DNA of 64,000 nt from Diadema setosum (Eukaryota; Echinodermata; Echinoidea; Diadematoida; Diadematidae): contig CM067075.1 of the NCBI GenBank assembly GCA_033980235.1, forward strand, positions 34,730,385 to 34,794,384, given 5' to 3'. Under the pieces are notes generated by a model. It ran no database searches. It worked only from the letters and a program-made list of their open reading frames with translations, and was not told the origin of the DNA. A program made the position numbers and the translations under genes. How positions within the stretch are numbered: the first letter of the stretch is position 1; every line of letters begins with the position of its first letter. Below, in pieces: positions 35,165 through 46,320 of this stretch.

Positions 35165-35701
35165 ATAGCTGTAGTAGCAGCCTGACAAAGCAGCTCTTCA
35201 AGGATAGCAACACCTTGAGCCTCTTCTTGGCAGAAATCTATTTCCATATCCTGGAAATCCATCTTGAACGGTTGTCACAAGAGATCTGAATTCAGTGGAA
35301 GGTTTTATGTCGTTTTATGGGTCTTAAGGACATTTCCAAAGGAAAAGACCTAAAAAAACTGAACATTCCAGATTGATTTCTTGATGTTTCGCTGTCTTTT
35401 GATATTTCATTCCATGCACATGAGAAAAATAAATTGACCATGCAGCAAACTCTTTTCAGTGTAGTCAGTCTGGACTGATTGATTAAACTGTTCGAAGGAA
35501 ATAAAGTAACTGTTCGATGAAAATACAGTAGGTGAATAATAACTGATACTTCTATATTTGTAGAACATTTTCCTGGCTTCACCGTAAGAATTCTTGACTG
35601 TTGTTGTTTTGAGGGGCCATTAAAAAAAAAAAATCAATGATTGTGATGCTACCCGTAAATCTTCCCTCCCCCTCCCCCCTCCCCAACTACCACCACTCAT
35701 G

Positions 35702-35808
35702 TGCAGTGGCGGATCCAGGCGGGGCGCACCGGGTGCCCCCCCCCCCCCCTCCCCTTGAATTTTGTAAAATCACCTCCCCTTTACGGAATTCCTGGATCCG
35801 CCTCTGCA
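35702..35808. mobile_element. 107-bp MITE with TGCAGTGGCGGATCCAGG ends
   Basis: TGCAGTGGCGGATCCAGG and CCTGGATCCGCCTCTGCA form 18-bp inverted ends with one mismatch, around a C-tract. It is missing at the homologous place near 14,715. Confidence 0.8.
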
Positions 35809-37104
35809 TGTACTTGTTTTTACTTTACCTTAACTTTTTGGGAGCGATGGTGTGAGACAGGGCTTTACACACGCACTAAGAATCGTTTTGTCTGAATACG
35901 TTAGAAGAGCGAATTAGGAATAATATCTAAGATATTTGGAGGAAATACATAATAGAAATGAATTATTACGAAACTGTTCTTGCGTCTAGTTGTTTCTTTT
36001 GCAACTGATTGTCAGTCAGCTGTACAATATTTGCTCATGTGATAACAATGTAAATTCGACCAACCAAATTATGTCTCGTTTGTATGCAATGTCATTACTT
36101 TAATTCAAATCTCATATCCTAATTGTTTTTTTAAGGAATCGTCGACTTTTTTTTTTCAATGGAATTCGTTTATGCTTTAAAGGCATTATTTACCATTTGC
36201 AAAGGAAACAAAAACCCAGCATTAGAGCTTCAATATAGTTCTATAATTTAAGTTGATGATAGAAACAACCAAAGTAAAAATTTGAACCAGTATAATCAAT
36301 GTTAAGTATTGTTGAATATAACAAATGTGAACAATAGTTATAATAAAAATGTTTTCAGACTAAACCGTCTACAGTTATGGTTTAGGAATAAGAAAAATAG
36401 TGATATCCCCTCATGTTTTAGGCTTTGTTACAAAAATTTCATATGGTAGGATGTTTTGTGATACAACTTACCTACACATATGCATCAAAAGTGACGTCTT
36501 GAAAATTTTTTAAATCACTGCTCCCAAAGGTAAACAGGACATCTAAGACTGGGATACTTAAAGATGACTGTAGGGCCTACCAATAAGGTTTACTATAGGA
36601 GGCAAAGGACTGTTATGACCAGGTTCTTCAGTAATGTTGTAACTAACGTTTGCAGTCGCTGGAATGTTCAGGAAGGCACGTATAGGTAACAATCATGTTG
36701 GTCTTAATTTCCGATCCTATGTAACATTAATTTAAAGGGACATTCCAGACGATTTTCATAATTTCACATCATGTAGTACATAAATCGACAACTCCATGCA
36801 TAGATTTGTGGAATTTACAAACACAGTTACAAATTTCAGTTACAAATATTTCCAACCCGTCTAACTTCAAATAAGGTATTATACTTTACATAAACCTAAC
36901 ATTTACTTTCCCTGTGGTATTCTTCAATCAGCCTATACTGGGGTTTTATAAAATTGTTCAAATAAGTATTACAGAACATAGCAAATACCTGTTCGTTTTA
37001 ATACGTTGATGATCATCTGCAGTGTCGCATTATTTTACTGCTTAATATGTGATTGATATTGATTTACTAGTAATACGTACTTGCAAACTTATGTAACCCA
37101 ATTT

Positions 37105-37170
37105 TGACTGGGGTCGACGTGTTTAATAAAGACATAGAATGAAATGAATTGAATTAAATGAATCATCTAG
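37105..37170 (+). other. Retrotransposon-like 3' tail in spacer
   Basis: 'tttaataaagacatagaatg' is followed by GAATTGAATT-type repeats. The same tail occurs at 60,532-60,575. It may be an old LINE 3' end within the duplicated unit. Confidence 0.35.
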
Positions 37171-38874
37171 TATGTATTGATGACAACGGACAATGTGCAG
37201 TCACACTTTACTATTGGAAGTAACGACAATGTTTCAGAAATATAAGCATCTGCATTGTCAACGTATAGAGTGGTAAACTGGGTGAAAACATTCAGAACAA
37301 ATAACCTTCTTTTTTCACTTTCGAATTAATAATCTGGGTGCCAAAAGCAGAACCTTGTTTTACTGTCCACCCTATGTGTCTTTGATGGTTTTATCCCATT
37401 ACGAGGGTTCTGAATCCGAATCTGATTGATGCACCTCGTGCAGAGTTATTACCCTCGCTAAAGCTTAAAACCATCATCTTTTGTAATTCATTTACAATTC
37501 ATCAGGAAAAAAAAGAGAACATCAATTTTTGACGGCCATATCTTACATATCTACATTGTAAAAACCCTCAATGATGCAAAAGTTGCATCATCCAGATTTT
37601 GATTCACCACCCTCGAAATAGGGTAAACCCATCAATTGATTCTTATTTTTTCACAATTTGTACGGAAGTAGGCCCCTACTTATTTCAAAATATCGATTGA
37701 TATTTGACGGTCACTTTTGATATCTGAAGACCTCAGGGTTAAAAGCTTATCGCAATCATATAAAAAATCAGCACCACTAAAATAACTTTAAAAAACAACA
37801 ATTTTTTCAACCTTTTATCATCAAAAAAGAAACTTGCCTTATGAAAGTTCGTAATAGTATCAATAAGTACATTTCCGTCAGTTGTAATAAAAAATTCACA
37901 CATGAAAAAATTTCAGTATCCTTCCTTTAGAAGAGTGGAGGGTAATGAATTGAATGGAAAATCTATTAGCAACATTTCAAAGGAAAAATCCTAAGATACT
38001 GATGATTCCTGATCGATCTCTTGACGGTTCGCTGTATTTTGATGTTTCATTCCAGGCACAAGATCAGAGAAATAAATTGACCGTGCAGCGAGCTCCTTTC
38101 ATCGTATTCAGTATGAACTGATCGATAAATCTGTTCGATAGAAATAAAGAAATTGTGATGTTCTATGAAAATAAAGTAACCGAGTAATATCTGCGACTTT
38201 TTTATTCGCAGAGTATTTTCTTGGCTTCATCGCAATCTTGGTTGCTGTTGTTGTTTGGGACATGAAAAAATAAATGTAAAATCTCACCACCCCCCCCCCC
38301 TCCCTCCCCCAATATACACATACTTACTCACTGCCTTTTACTATACTTAACTTTACGGGAACGATAGTATAGAACAGCTACGAATTGACACACGCACTAA
38401 AAATCGTTTTAGCTGGATACGGTTATAGAGACGCAATTAGAATATGATATTTAACCCATTTTACAAGGAAAAAAAGCAGAGAAAGGAATCAGCACAAAAC
38501 TGATCTTGGGTCGAGTTGTTTCTTTTGGAATTGAGTATCAATCAGCTGTACAGTCTTTGCTCATGTGGCAGCAATGTCAATACGAACATCCACATGTCTC
38601 GGTTGTCTGCAATGTCATTCCTTTAATTCTAGTGTTATATCCTAATTGTCTTTTTTTTTGGAAGGAATCGTTGACACTTTGCAATGGAATTCGCTAATGC
38701 TCTAAGACTCGGATACTAATAGATGAGTATAGGGCTTACAGATAAGCTCGGAAGACAAAGGAGGTCAAGGACTCTTATGATCATGTTCACCAATACTGTT
38801 GTAACTTACGTTTAGTTTCATAATGATTGAAACTATGCAACTTAATGTATCTTACTTGCAACTTGAAGGGACTG

Positions 38875-39225
38875 TACAGTACTGGCTGAGTTGGGGATTC
38901 ATGTTTTGAACATTCCTAATTGAGAAAATGAGAAACCTCTTATGTAATGTTATGAAGGATTCAATATCTATTTGACGAAAATTGGTTTTGAAATGAATGG
39001 GATATAAAAAAAAATGATACTAATAAAAGGCGACAGGCCACGCCTTTTATCAGGATCTCTTTGTTTCCCCTTGTTTTTGGATATCTCAGCCATTTCAAAA
39101 CCGATTTTCATCAAGTAAACTTTTGATACCCCTTAGAATTGCATGCTCTTTGACACCGTTTCTGAATATCTCCCAAACGTTAAAAGCTAAATCCTCACCT
39201 CGACCAGAACTGTACACACCCTTTA
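38875..39225. mobile_element. 351-bp foldback MITE with AACTT target duplication
   Basis: Ends GAAGGGACTGTACAG and CTGTACACACCCTTT are flanked by AACTT at 38,870-38,874 and 39,226-39,230. The interior is itself an inverted repeat (AAAATTGGTTTTGAAATG and its near-inverse). Related foldback blocks occur near 13,960, 20,370 and 29,755. Confidence 0.8.
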
Positions 39226-39230
39226 ACTTA

Positions 39231-39840
39231 TCTGCAAGCTTAAATCACAGGGGGTGCGGAACGATTTTTCAGTATATGTAAGTATGTGTGTGTGGAGGGG
39301 AACCCTTCCAGCCTGGGGATGGGGTGGGTTAAGAGAAGCCAAAGCTTTTCTTGTGCAGGGGCCACTGAACGTTTTTTCCGGGGGGGGGGGGGGAGGGGGT
39401 GTCCGGGAAGGGGGTCAAGGTTAATGGTATCCCCCACCCCCCCCCCCCCACCCCCGCTTAGATGGGAAGAATATAAGGGCGGAGTATTTCGAAATTGAAA
39501 TTCATGAGTGTCTTGATTTGCTTTTTCTATTTCTATTTCTTTCTTCTTCTTCTTCTTTTTTGGTTTTTTTCTTCTTCTTTTTTTTTTTTTGGGGGGGGGG
39601 GGAAGGGCAAGCCAAGAGTGTGTGTGTGCATGTGTCTGTATGTGCACGCATCGTGCGCGCGTGTTCAGACCCCCCCCCCCCCCCCCCCTTTCCGTTCCGC
39701 GGCCCCAGTGTTGTTGAGTCAAATGTCATTATGGTTACCCCTCCCCCTCCAAACCACACCAAAGATGCAAGAGGAGATACCATCTGGATTTAACCAGCAC
39801 TGATCTCTTGTAGAGATCAGCGAGTACCTACAATCTAATC
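39231..39840. other. Spacer just upstream of GPCR copy 5 promoter
   Basis: Low-complexity sequence with G-, C- and TTC-runs, homologous to 4976-5773. The 160-codon minus-strand frame across it comes from the runs. Confidence 0.7.
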
Positions 39841-40029
39841 TCTGCGCAGAACGGTCATTGCGCAACTCGTTCCAATGCGCCTGCGTATTTCAGGTGTTTT
39901 TCTGTTGGTGGTACTCGAACTGCGACAATGACGTGTTCAGTTTTTGCTTCGAATCGTGTAATGAGAAATAGGTTCTACAATGTTATCTGTCTGAGATGGG
40001 GTACAAATACACATCTTCAGAGAAGTCCA
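39841..40029 (+). promoter_or_regulatory. Promoter of GPCR copy 5
   Basis: Contains TCTGCGCAGA, TTGCGCAACTCG, CCAATGCGCCTGCG, a TGACGTG word and TACAAATA at 40,002-40,009. The initiator-like CCAATCC has its A at 40,029, 27 bp after the box starts. Confidence 0.7.
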
Positions 40030-40660
40030 ATCCATTGAGACTACAACACACTGTCAGCATCGTTTTCGCCATAATCCTGACCTGTGAAGAGTGTCTGTAA
40101 TCACACCTTTGACGTAAGTTGCGTATATTCTGATTATATTTTCCGTGTGTATCTCATGGGAGAGTTTATTTGAAGTATAGATATATTTTGATGATGTGGG
40201 ATTTTCGTTCTCGGATATAGCACGTATAACCCGATACCAATTTCTTCTTCTTCTTCTTCTTCTTCTGCTACTTCTTCTTTTCATTCTCGTTAATATAACC
40301 AAGGAAAGCATAAGTTCACCAATTCTAATTTCCACACCACTTTGCTACATCTTTTACAGTAAAGGCTGGTTTGTGAATTTTTGACCGATGTAAGTAGGAT
40401 TTCTTCTCAACACTAAATATTCTCTTCATTTTTTCATTGACATGATTCATGTCCTCGTCTTTTCACTGTACCTGAAAAATAAATACAATGTGCACCACTT
40501 CATCGATGTTAGTTATCACGATGTACTTTTTTGTAGAGTGCTTGGCAAAAGATTTGAAAACGGCAAAATTCGAGATATTTGGTACGAATTCTTTAAAATT
40601 TCAAGAATTTTGTGTTGTGTCAAAACGTAATTCCAGTTTAACTGTTTATCCTTCTTCTAG
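40029..40660 (+). other. Non-coding exon 1 and 5' UTR intron, GPCR copy 5
   Basis: Exon 1 is 40,029-40,113. The donor GTAAGT is at 40,114-40,119 and the acceptor 'cttcttctag' ends at 40,660. A (TTC)n stretch lies in the intron near 40,233-40,268. Confidence 0.65.
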
Positions 40661-40693
40661 GAAATATCACAGACTGACGCAAGACTCACCATC

Positions 40694-41887
40694 ATGTGGT
40701 CTTGGGTTCGAATTGTAGTGATTGGTATCATAGTGCATGGAGACCTAGTATCGACACTTAACGCATTTTCTGGTACAACCGCCATCCCGGAGGAGCAAAC
40801 CATAAACATAGAAGTAGCAGGAATTCCAGAAATTCACAGAAGCACTTTGTCATTGAATTCTTCTACCGAAAGTGACGAGACAAGTCAATCCGGTGATCCT
40901 CCAAAGCTTGACCAATTGCAGTGGGTATGGGTCTTTGAGTGGACGTGGGTGAATGGTCTGGAAATGAGCTGTGCCTTCGTTGGGATACTAGGAAACCTGC
41001 TAGTTATCCTCGCATTACGGATGAAAGTAGGAGTCAATAAACATTCGACCGACACCTTCATTGGAGCACTGGCAGTTTCTGATCTACTGACATCCATTTC
41101 TATCCTACCATTACCTCTTGCTGTCAGGGTGCCACGTACACCAGTTGGTACTCTCTACTGTAAGTTTGCATACACGCGTTACTTTATGTGGGTCCCAGTC
41201 CACATGTCCATTTATACCCTTGTAGCAATAGCCATCGAACGCACGATTGCAGTGGTGAGTCCACTGCATTTCCGATCATATGTCACCACTCGCAAAATTT
41301 ATTCATTCATATCGGCGGTGTGTGTTCTTTCGTTTACATCCTGTCTCTATTCGGTTGATATGGCGGTGGTCAACAACACCTGTAAGCTCCTACATGGACT
41401 CATGTCAAGTAAAACAATCATGTTCTACGCACTCATGATCAGGTTTTTCTTCCCTGTTACCATCATGATCGTAACACAGTCGGTAACGGCATGGTCACTA
41501 CATCGTCAATCACGCCGCGCGCGCAAGGGTCTTTCTCAGGCCTCCTCGGTATCGTCTACCCACATACGAGCTCGCAATCGTATGGCCAAGCTGACCCTCC
41601 TAATCGTCTTAACGTACATCCTGACATTTGCTCCTTTTCACTTAACTGGCTTGATATACATCCTGCAGGGAAAGGTGCACTCGTACCTACGCAGCCCTCT
41701 TTACAGCGCAATGTCTGTGCTGATTTGTGTTAACTCTTGCGCCAACCCTTTCATATACGCATCCCAGTACCCAAGGTTCCGAGCTGCCATTAGAAATGTT
41801 TTCAACTGCAAACGAGCTGACAACCGGAGGCATCCCTTTTCTATAGTGGAAAAGTCGTACAATACAGAAAATGTCCACATTCATTAA
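40694..41887 (+). CDS. Rhodopsin-class GPCR (copy 5)
   Basis: 397 residues. The leader differs slightly (MWSWVRIVVIG) through a small in-frame change. The rest follows copy 4: NSS sites in the N-terminus, GNLLVILAL in TM1, LAVSDLL in TM2, Cys pair at SLYCKF-equivalent TLYCKF and NNTCKLL, ERT after TM3, RRARKGLSQ in loop 3, TFAPFHLTG in TM6, NPFIY in TM7 and the STVEKSY-like tail IVEKSYNTENVHIH. The frame is complete with no damage. Its 3' flank is split by the 17.4 kb insertion 250 bases after the stop codon, so transcript termination may be affected unless the AATAAA at 42,091 is used. Confidence 0.92.
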   Translation: MWSWVRIVVIGIIVHGDLVSTLNAFSGTTAIPEEQTINIEVAGIPEIHRSTLSLNSSTESDETSQSGDPPKLDQLQWVWVFEWTWVNGLEMSCAFVGILGNLLVILALRMKVGVNKHSTDTFIGALAVSDLLTSISILPLPLAVRVPRTPVGTLYCKFAYTRYFMWVPVHMSIYTLVAIAIERTIAVVSPLHFRSYVTTRKIYSFISAVCVLSFTSCLYSVDMAVVNNTCKLLHGLMSSKTIMFYALMIRFFFPVTIMIVTQSVTAWSLHRQSRRARKGLSQASSVSSTHIRARNRMAKLTLLIVLTYILTFAPFHLTGLIYILQGKVHSYLRSPLYSAMSVLICVNSCANPFIYASQYPRFRAAIRNVFNCKRADNRRHPFSIVEKSYNTENVHIH

Positions 41888-42135
41888 GGAGTGCATGTAT
41901 TCCCACTCCTAATGTGTTATGACATGACTAGGCCATACCCTCGTACATATATTGTGGAATTCACGAAAAACCCTTAACTGGAAGTGTATTGATGTCTACG
42001 TAAGAGGGAAACATATTATAGTAGTCCTGTTTAGAATTGAATAATTCTAAAATAATAAGATGGGGCCAAATGTCATACCTACGTTGCGAAAATAAAGCTA
42101 TATGGGCAAATAGGATCCTAAGATTGGCAATGGCC
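41888..42135. other. Proximal 3' flank of GPCR copy 5
   Basis: Collinear with the flanks of copies 3 and 4 to 'ggcaatggcc'. Collinearity then stops and resumes at 59,512. Confidence 0.8.
42091..42096 (+). terminator. Possible poly(A) signal, GPCR copy 5
   Basis: AATAAA about 200 bases past the stop codon and 43 bases before the giant insertion. Confidence 0.4.
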
Positions 42136-42138
42136 ACT
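42136..42138. repeat. Putative target-site duplication of the giant element (left)
   Basis: ACT is repeated at 59,509-59,511. Joining the flanks with one ACT gives 'ggcaatggccactgggtgcc', which aligns without gaps to 'ggcaacggaaagtgggtgcc' in the copy 2 flank near 8,222. Confidence 0.65.
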
Positions 42139-42356
42139 TAGTCCATGGGCCAGGCCAGATATTGGTACCACCTGAGGTGGCAATACCTTTTTGGTGTCAT
42201 TTTGTTTGTCGGGCATACATATGCTTATCAAGCTATGATAGCATTTCCAAATGAGTAGCTAAGTCATAATAAATGAATTTTAAACCAATTTGGTCTCGTT
42301 GTTATATCTCTATACTTCTGAATCGAGACCAACCGCTATACAAAGAAAAGCACTGT

Positions 42357-42942
42357 CTTCTGAATGTTCACAGGTGTTCTGTTGTAAACGCGGTGCGCTT
42401 AGTCTTTATTAAAGGCAGCGAAGGGAATATCCAAGGGTTATGATGTCCACAACGCTTAGTCTAATATTCAAGACGGCGAAGGGAATATCCAAAGCTTATA
42501 ATACAGTGTATATCCCTTTATCTAAAAACAACAACAACAAAAAAGCAATTCCCGTGAATTTTACCGTATTTTCCGGTGAAAACGCTGCGGTGAAAACGCT
42601 AATACCACGCCAATGTCGCTTTATTTCCATCCAACAATGAAAGATAATGCAAAAACAATGTACCGGTACACTACAATACATTATAATAAATAATGTTGTA
42701 AATGAACAGAGTGATTTTTGTTTAAAACTGATGTATTTGTTGAGAGGGTGGTATAAAAACAGTGTAGATAATCCCTTTTATTAGGAACTTTAGATATGAT
42801 AACGGTACATTGGTCTAGATATAGACTAAGCGCACCGCGTGACAGCTGTGGACATCATAACCCTTTGGATATTCCCTTCGCTGCCTTGAATAAAGACTAA
42901 GCGCACCGCGTTTACAACAGAACACCTGTGGACATACAGAAG
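42357..42942. mobile_element. 586-bp element nested in the left TIR
   Basis: Its ends CTTCTGAATGTTCACAGG and the inverse of CTTCTGTATGTCCACAGG continue into about 90-bp inverted repeats that contain GCGGTGCGCTTAGTCTTTAT. The right TIR of the giant element lacks it, reading 'cttctatggcacgcc' across the site. It therefore inserted after the giant element formed. No coding capacity. Confidence 0.8.
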
Positions 42943-43019
42943 GCTATGGCACGCCAGAAGGGAATCAAATAATTATGTTCGACACCAACTAAAAAACCAT
43001 TTCATCAATTTAAATTTCA

Positions 43020-43345
43020 TTCCACAAAAATATGTTCGATAAAATATATATTTCATAAAATATATATTCAAACAAAATATATATTTGACAAGAAAATATG
43101 AAGGTTTGACCGAAATATATTCGACAAAATATATATTTGACAAAAATATATATGTTTCACCAAAAATATATTTCACAAAAATATATTTGATCAAAAATAT
43201 ATTTGACACAAACTATGTTTGACCAAAAATATATGTTTGACAAAAAATATATTTGACCAAAAATCATATTGGACCAAAATATATTCGACAAAAAATATAT
43301 ATATTTCACCAAAAATATATTAGACCCAAGATATATTTGACAAAT
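43020..43345. repeat. AT-rich subterminal minisatellite (left TIR)
   Basis: About 18 irregular copies of a unit close to AAAATATATTTGACCA, each containing the self-complementary core AAATATATTT. The inverse array lies at 58,830-59,200. Confidence 0.85.
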
Positions 43346-43902
43346 AGTGTTTTACACCTATATGGCGTTCTATACTTACGACAAGAAATCATTCGATGAA
43401 CAAAAAACCATTCGATGAACAAAAAACCATTCGATGAACAAAAAATCATTCCATGAAAATAAAAAATCATTCGATGACAATACAGCGCAGCGCAAGCTTA
43501 CACTGCACGTGTCGTTGCGTGTACACTGTGGTATACACCATCAATCTGCAAATTGCATGCGCATGCACATCCGCGCGCGCTTGCTAGCCCGTACACCGTG
43601 CGGTGAGAGCTAGACGCTCGCGTGGTACGCGCGCTATTCGTATACAAAGCATTAGCGATTTTGATGTCTGTCTCTTCTGAAAGTGGGAGTAGGAATGATC
43701 TCGATGGCGTTATGCAAGAGATTCAGCTCCGCCATTGCCAGTGAGATGACGAGCGCGAGATCGATCGGGATCAGGTCGCCCGGTCGTGGACATACTTGGA
43801 TCACGAGACTAAGTTAGCACGAGCAGAGCAACATCTACCGCAGCAGCGACCCCAACACGTTACTGGTACAGCGCCCGGCCGCCCCGCTCGGGGGTTACAT
43901 CA

Positions 43903-46228
43903 GCGGCAGCGTTAGCCCGACCAGACGGAGTACGCTGTGCGAATATCCTACGCTACGTACAGCGACTGGGCTGTGTATAGTTACGGCAGCGCCTGCCATG
44001 ACGATCCGGTCTCCAACCCAAACATCAAGCAGGCCAAGGGCAAATAGACCACAGCCTGAGGCTGTAAATAGGCTCAGGCTCAACCACCGGCACCGCACCG
44101 GCACTACGGGCTCAGCCTCAGCAACCCCAGGTTGGTAAACTGTCGTAGATCTGTATCTGTATGGTTTAGTCAGCAAAATGTCCAGGAAGACACATCCACG
44201 CTAACTTGTAGAGACTAGTATCTAGAGGAGCACTAACCGTTACGTGTGGACAGAGCGCGACCATTGAAATTTGTCTGAGATCTGTCTCTTCTCGTTGCCG
44301 TCGGTCATGGGCTTCTTAGAGACAGACTCCGGCGGTAGTAAAATGGTAATGCAGTATTGACAGTAAGCCAATATCGTATCTAAGAGGCAAGAAGATATAC
44401 CTCAAATTTCACTCTACCAAATTCCACCAAAATTTCAGGGATTCCTTAGTATCTCATTTCCAGTCACTCACATAAATTTGAATTAAATGAGACATGGGGA
44501 AGCATTGAATTCAACGTTGACTTAGTTGTAGTTGTTTCTGCTCGCGCTCACAGCTTACGCTGTCTAATGTTAACGTTACACATTACGGTGGCTTTTAAAT
44601 AAGGGGGACCATCATAGACATCATAAGAAACAAGGTTATATGCCTTCTAACCTGGAGTATAAATGTGTAACTCATCATGAAATATAGATTGCTAGTTGTT
44701 CTCCCCCCCCCCCCCCCCCATGAGACTAACAATTAGAGTTACTGTCACACAGGTCAGTATCATTACGACAGCGCGTTGCTGACTGCAGTTATTCACGCGA
44801 TCACGATAACTCTCCACAGGCATTCATTGTCGGCAGGTAGTTCGCCGTACAGGAGGAAAAGAATGAAGTTTCCGTGGCAACCTGAGGACATACGTTGATG
44901 CAGCAGGAAGAGATGATGGATGTGTGAGGTAAGACATCGTGTCCTCATTGCTAGATTCCCACTGGTGTGATATTTTGAATGGAAAGTGCTTCAGTAATAT
45001 ACTAATCACAGAGTTAGGAAAATTGACTTTATTTCTTTTTTTTTCTTCTATGAATGTGATGTTTCTTATGGAAAGTTATGAGATTGAATAAGCTGAATGA
45101 ACAATTCTCAGAGGATATAGATATGTGATATAAACAGCCATCCCTATCTTTCAACAGAGCAGAATTCTGGATGCCTAATCAAGTCAAGTACTAACTTAGT
45201 CAAGTACTTGTACTGTTTGAAAATTGTTGTTCAAATTTTACCCCTTTATTGTTATTTATTTGTGTGTGTGTGCGTGTGTGTGTGTGTGTGTGTGTTGAAA
45301 CTAAAGTTTCAAAGATGAAGTTTAGGAAGTCAAGACTTTATGCCCCATTGTGAATGTTTTTTACTTTTGTGATAAACTTGGAATATAGTGATTTGGTGTG
45401 TTTTTTCAAAGCTAGTAATATTAGGAATAATAAAGTAGTGATGGTAGTGATCATTATAAAATTTTCATGATGAATTATCACTGTTGTTATTACTTGAATA
45501 ATGAAAATGATGTTTCTAGTCATGATTATCATCATCATCATCATCATCATTTATCATTGCTTTCCCCCTTGCAGAATTACAATATATATGCCTCTATTGT
45601 AGGCAAACTGTAATAGCAGTACCTAGAGAAACCTGAAGCAAGTACCGGTACATCAATATGGTACTAATTGGAAACATTTCAGTTCATCTTTTCAACATCA
45701 AGTTTATTATATGTTGATAAAATTATGTTCCAAAAGGTATACAGTATTTACCCAGTAATGTCATGCATTGTATTTGTGTTGTTTCCACTAATACACAATG
45801 GCAGCTACAGTGTGAGAATGTTTGAGGCCATGAGGGGGCATGTAACTACAGTATGCCGTCTACGAGATCTGGGAAACAGAAGAGGACTGGAAGACGTGAG
45901 TCACTTTGTGTTGATCTCTATTGATCCAGTGATGGTTTTGCCAAGGTTTGACACTGTAGCTCCTTATTATAAAGCATAGATTATTAAGTTCAGAAGAAAA
46001 TCAAGCAAACAATTCCATACTTCATTTGTCAGAATAAATTGTGCAGTATTAAAAGAAAAAAAAAGTGTCGTGTTCAGAATGTGTTCACTGTTATTGTAGT
46101 TTGTGTTTATTTGTTTGTTTGGTGGGTCATAGGATTTCTGTACCAGATGTAATTGCTTATGATTTGTGGTATTTTGTAGTACATGTATCATGTTCTTTGT
46201 TGATAAGCTTGTCTTGTATTCTTTCAGG
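43903..46228. other. Interior of giant element, no clear gene
   Basis: Contains short GC-rich sequence next to the TIR, then AT-rich sequence with a C-tract at 44,704-44,719, (GT)n at 45,261-45,294 and (ATC)n near 45,532-45,550. A frame at 45,810 reads VRMFEA, which faintly recalls the P-type ATPase motif RLFEA, but the match is too short to call. Confidence 0.4.
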
Positions 46229-46320
46229 AACTTTGCTGGTGCCAAGTCAAAGTCTTTCCGTCCGAGAGAATGCTGATCTTTTGGACAAACCAGAGCAGCT
46301 GTCTTCAATGGCTATACCAG
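46229..46320 (+). other. Exon-like segment, unidentified
   Basis: An open segment preceded by 'tattctttcag' (good acceptor) and followed by GTGAGAG (good donor). It reads TLLVPSQSLSVRENADLLDK in frame and about ten more residues. It lies upstream of the SPCA exons on the same strand but is not recognised as part of SPCA. Confidence 0.35.

Larger units (their letters stand above)
34376..35330 (-). mobile_element. Decayed Harbinger (PIF) transposon fragment
   Basis: The spacer homology breaks at 'ccattaa' (34,375) and resumes after 'gtcttaagg' (35,331). On the minus strand, codons at 35,262-35,165 (MDFQDMEIDFCQEEAQ) and 34,785-34,700 (GDVKSFKNFLRVEPCLF) resemble the N-terminus of HARBI1-like proteins. 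The two parts are separated by a 250-bp MITE. The catalytic DDE region is missing. The left end begins GGGGGTATCTCACTGAG and is followed by about 300 bases dense in TTCGCAAAC words. Confidence 0.55.
35331..38869. other. Spacer upstream of GPCR copy 5
   Basis: A mosaic of receptor-unit blocks. 35,331-36,180 matches 14,380-15,070, and 36,530-36,730 matches 15,120-15,270. 36,880-37,660 matches 60,280-60,835 beyond the giant insertion. 37,910-38,700 matches 20,990-21,735. It ends with an extra copy of the 'aggaggtcaaggactcttatgatcatg' block near 38,760. The double occurrence of some blocks suggests an additional rearranged unit without a receptor gene. Confidence 0.6.
42139..43902. repeat. Left terminal inverted repeat of the giant element
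   Basis: Matches 58,238-59,508 in inverse. Landmarks are 'ggtaccacctgaggtggcaa' at the outside, 'gttcgacaccaactaaaaaa' with the AT-rich array in the middle, and 'gaaagtgggagtaggaatga' and 'ccccaacacgttactgg' inside. Homology ends at GGGGTTACATCA. The CG-rich stretch at about 43,490-43,660 is the most diverged part. Confidence 0.85.

Noticed and set aside
39240..39803. Frames of up to 160 codons on both strands before copy 5
   Set aside because: Made of G-, C- and TTC-runs translated in several frames. No conservation in homologous spacers.
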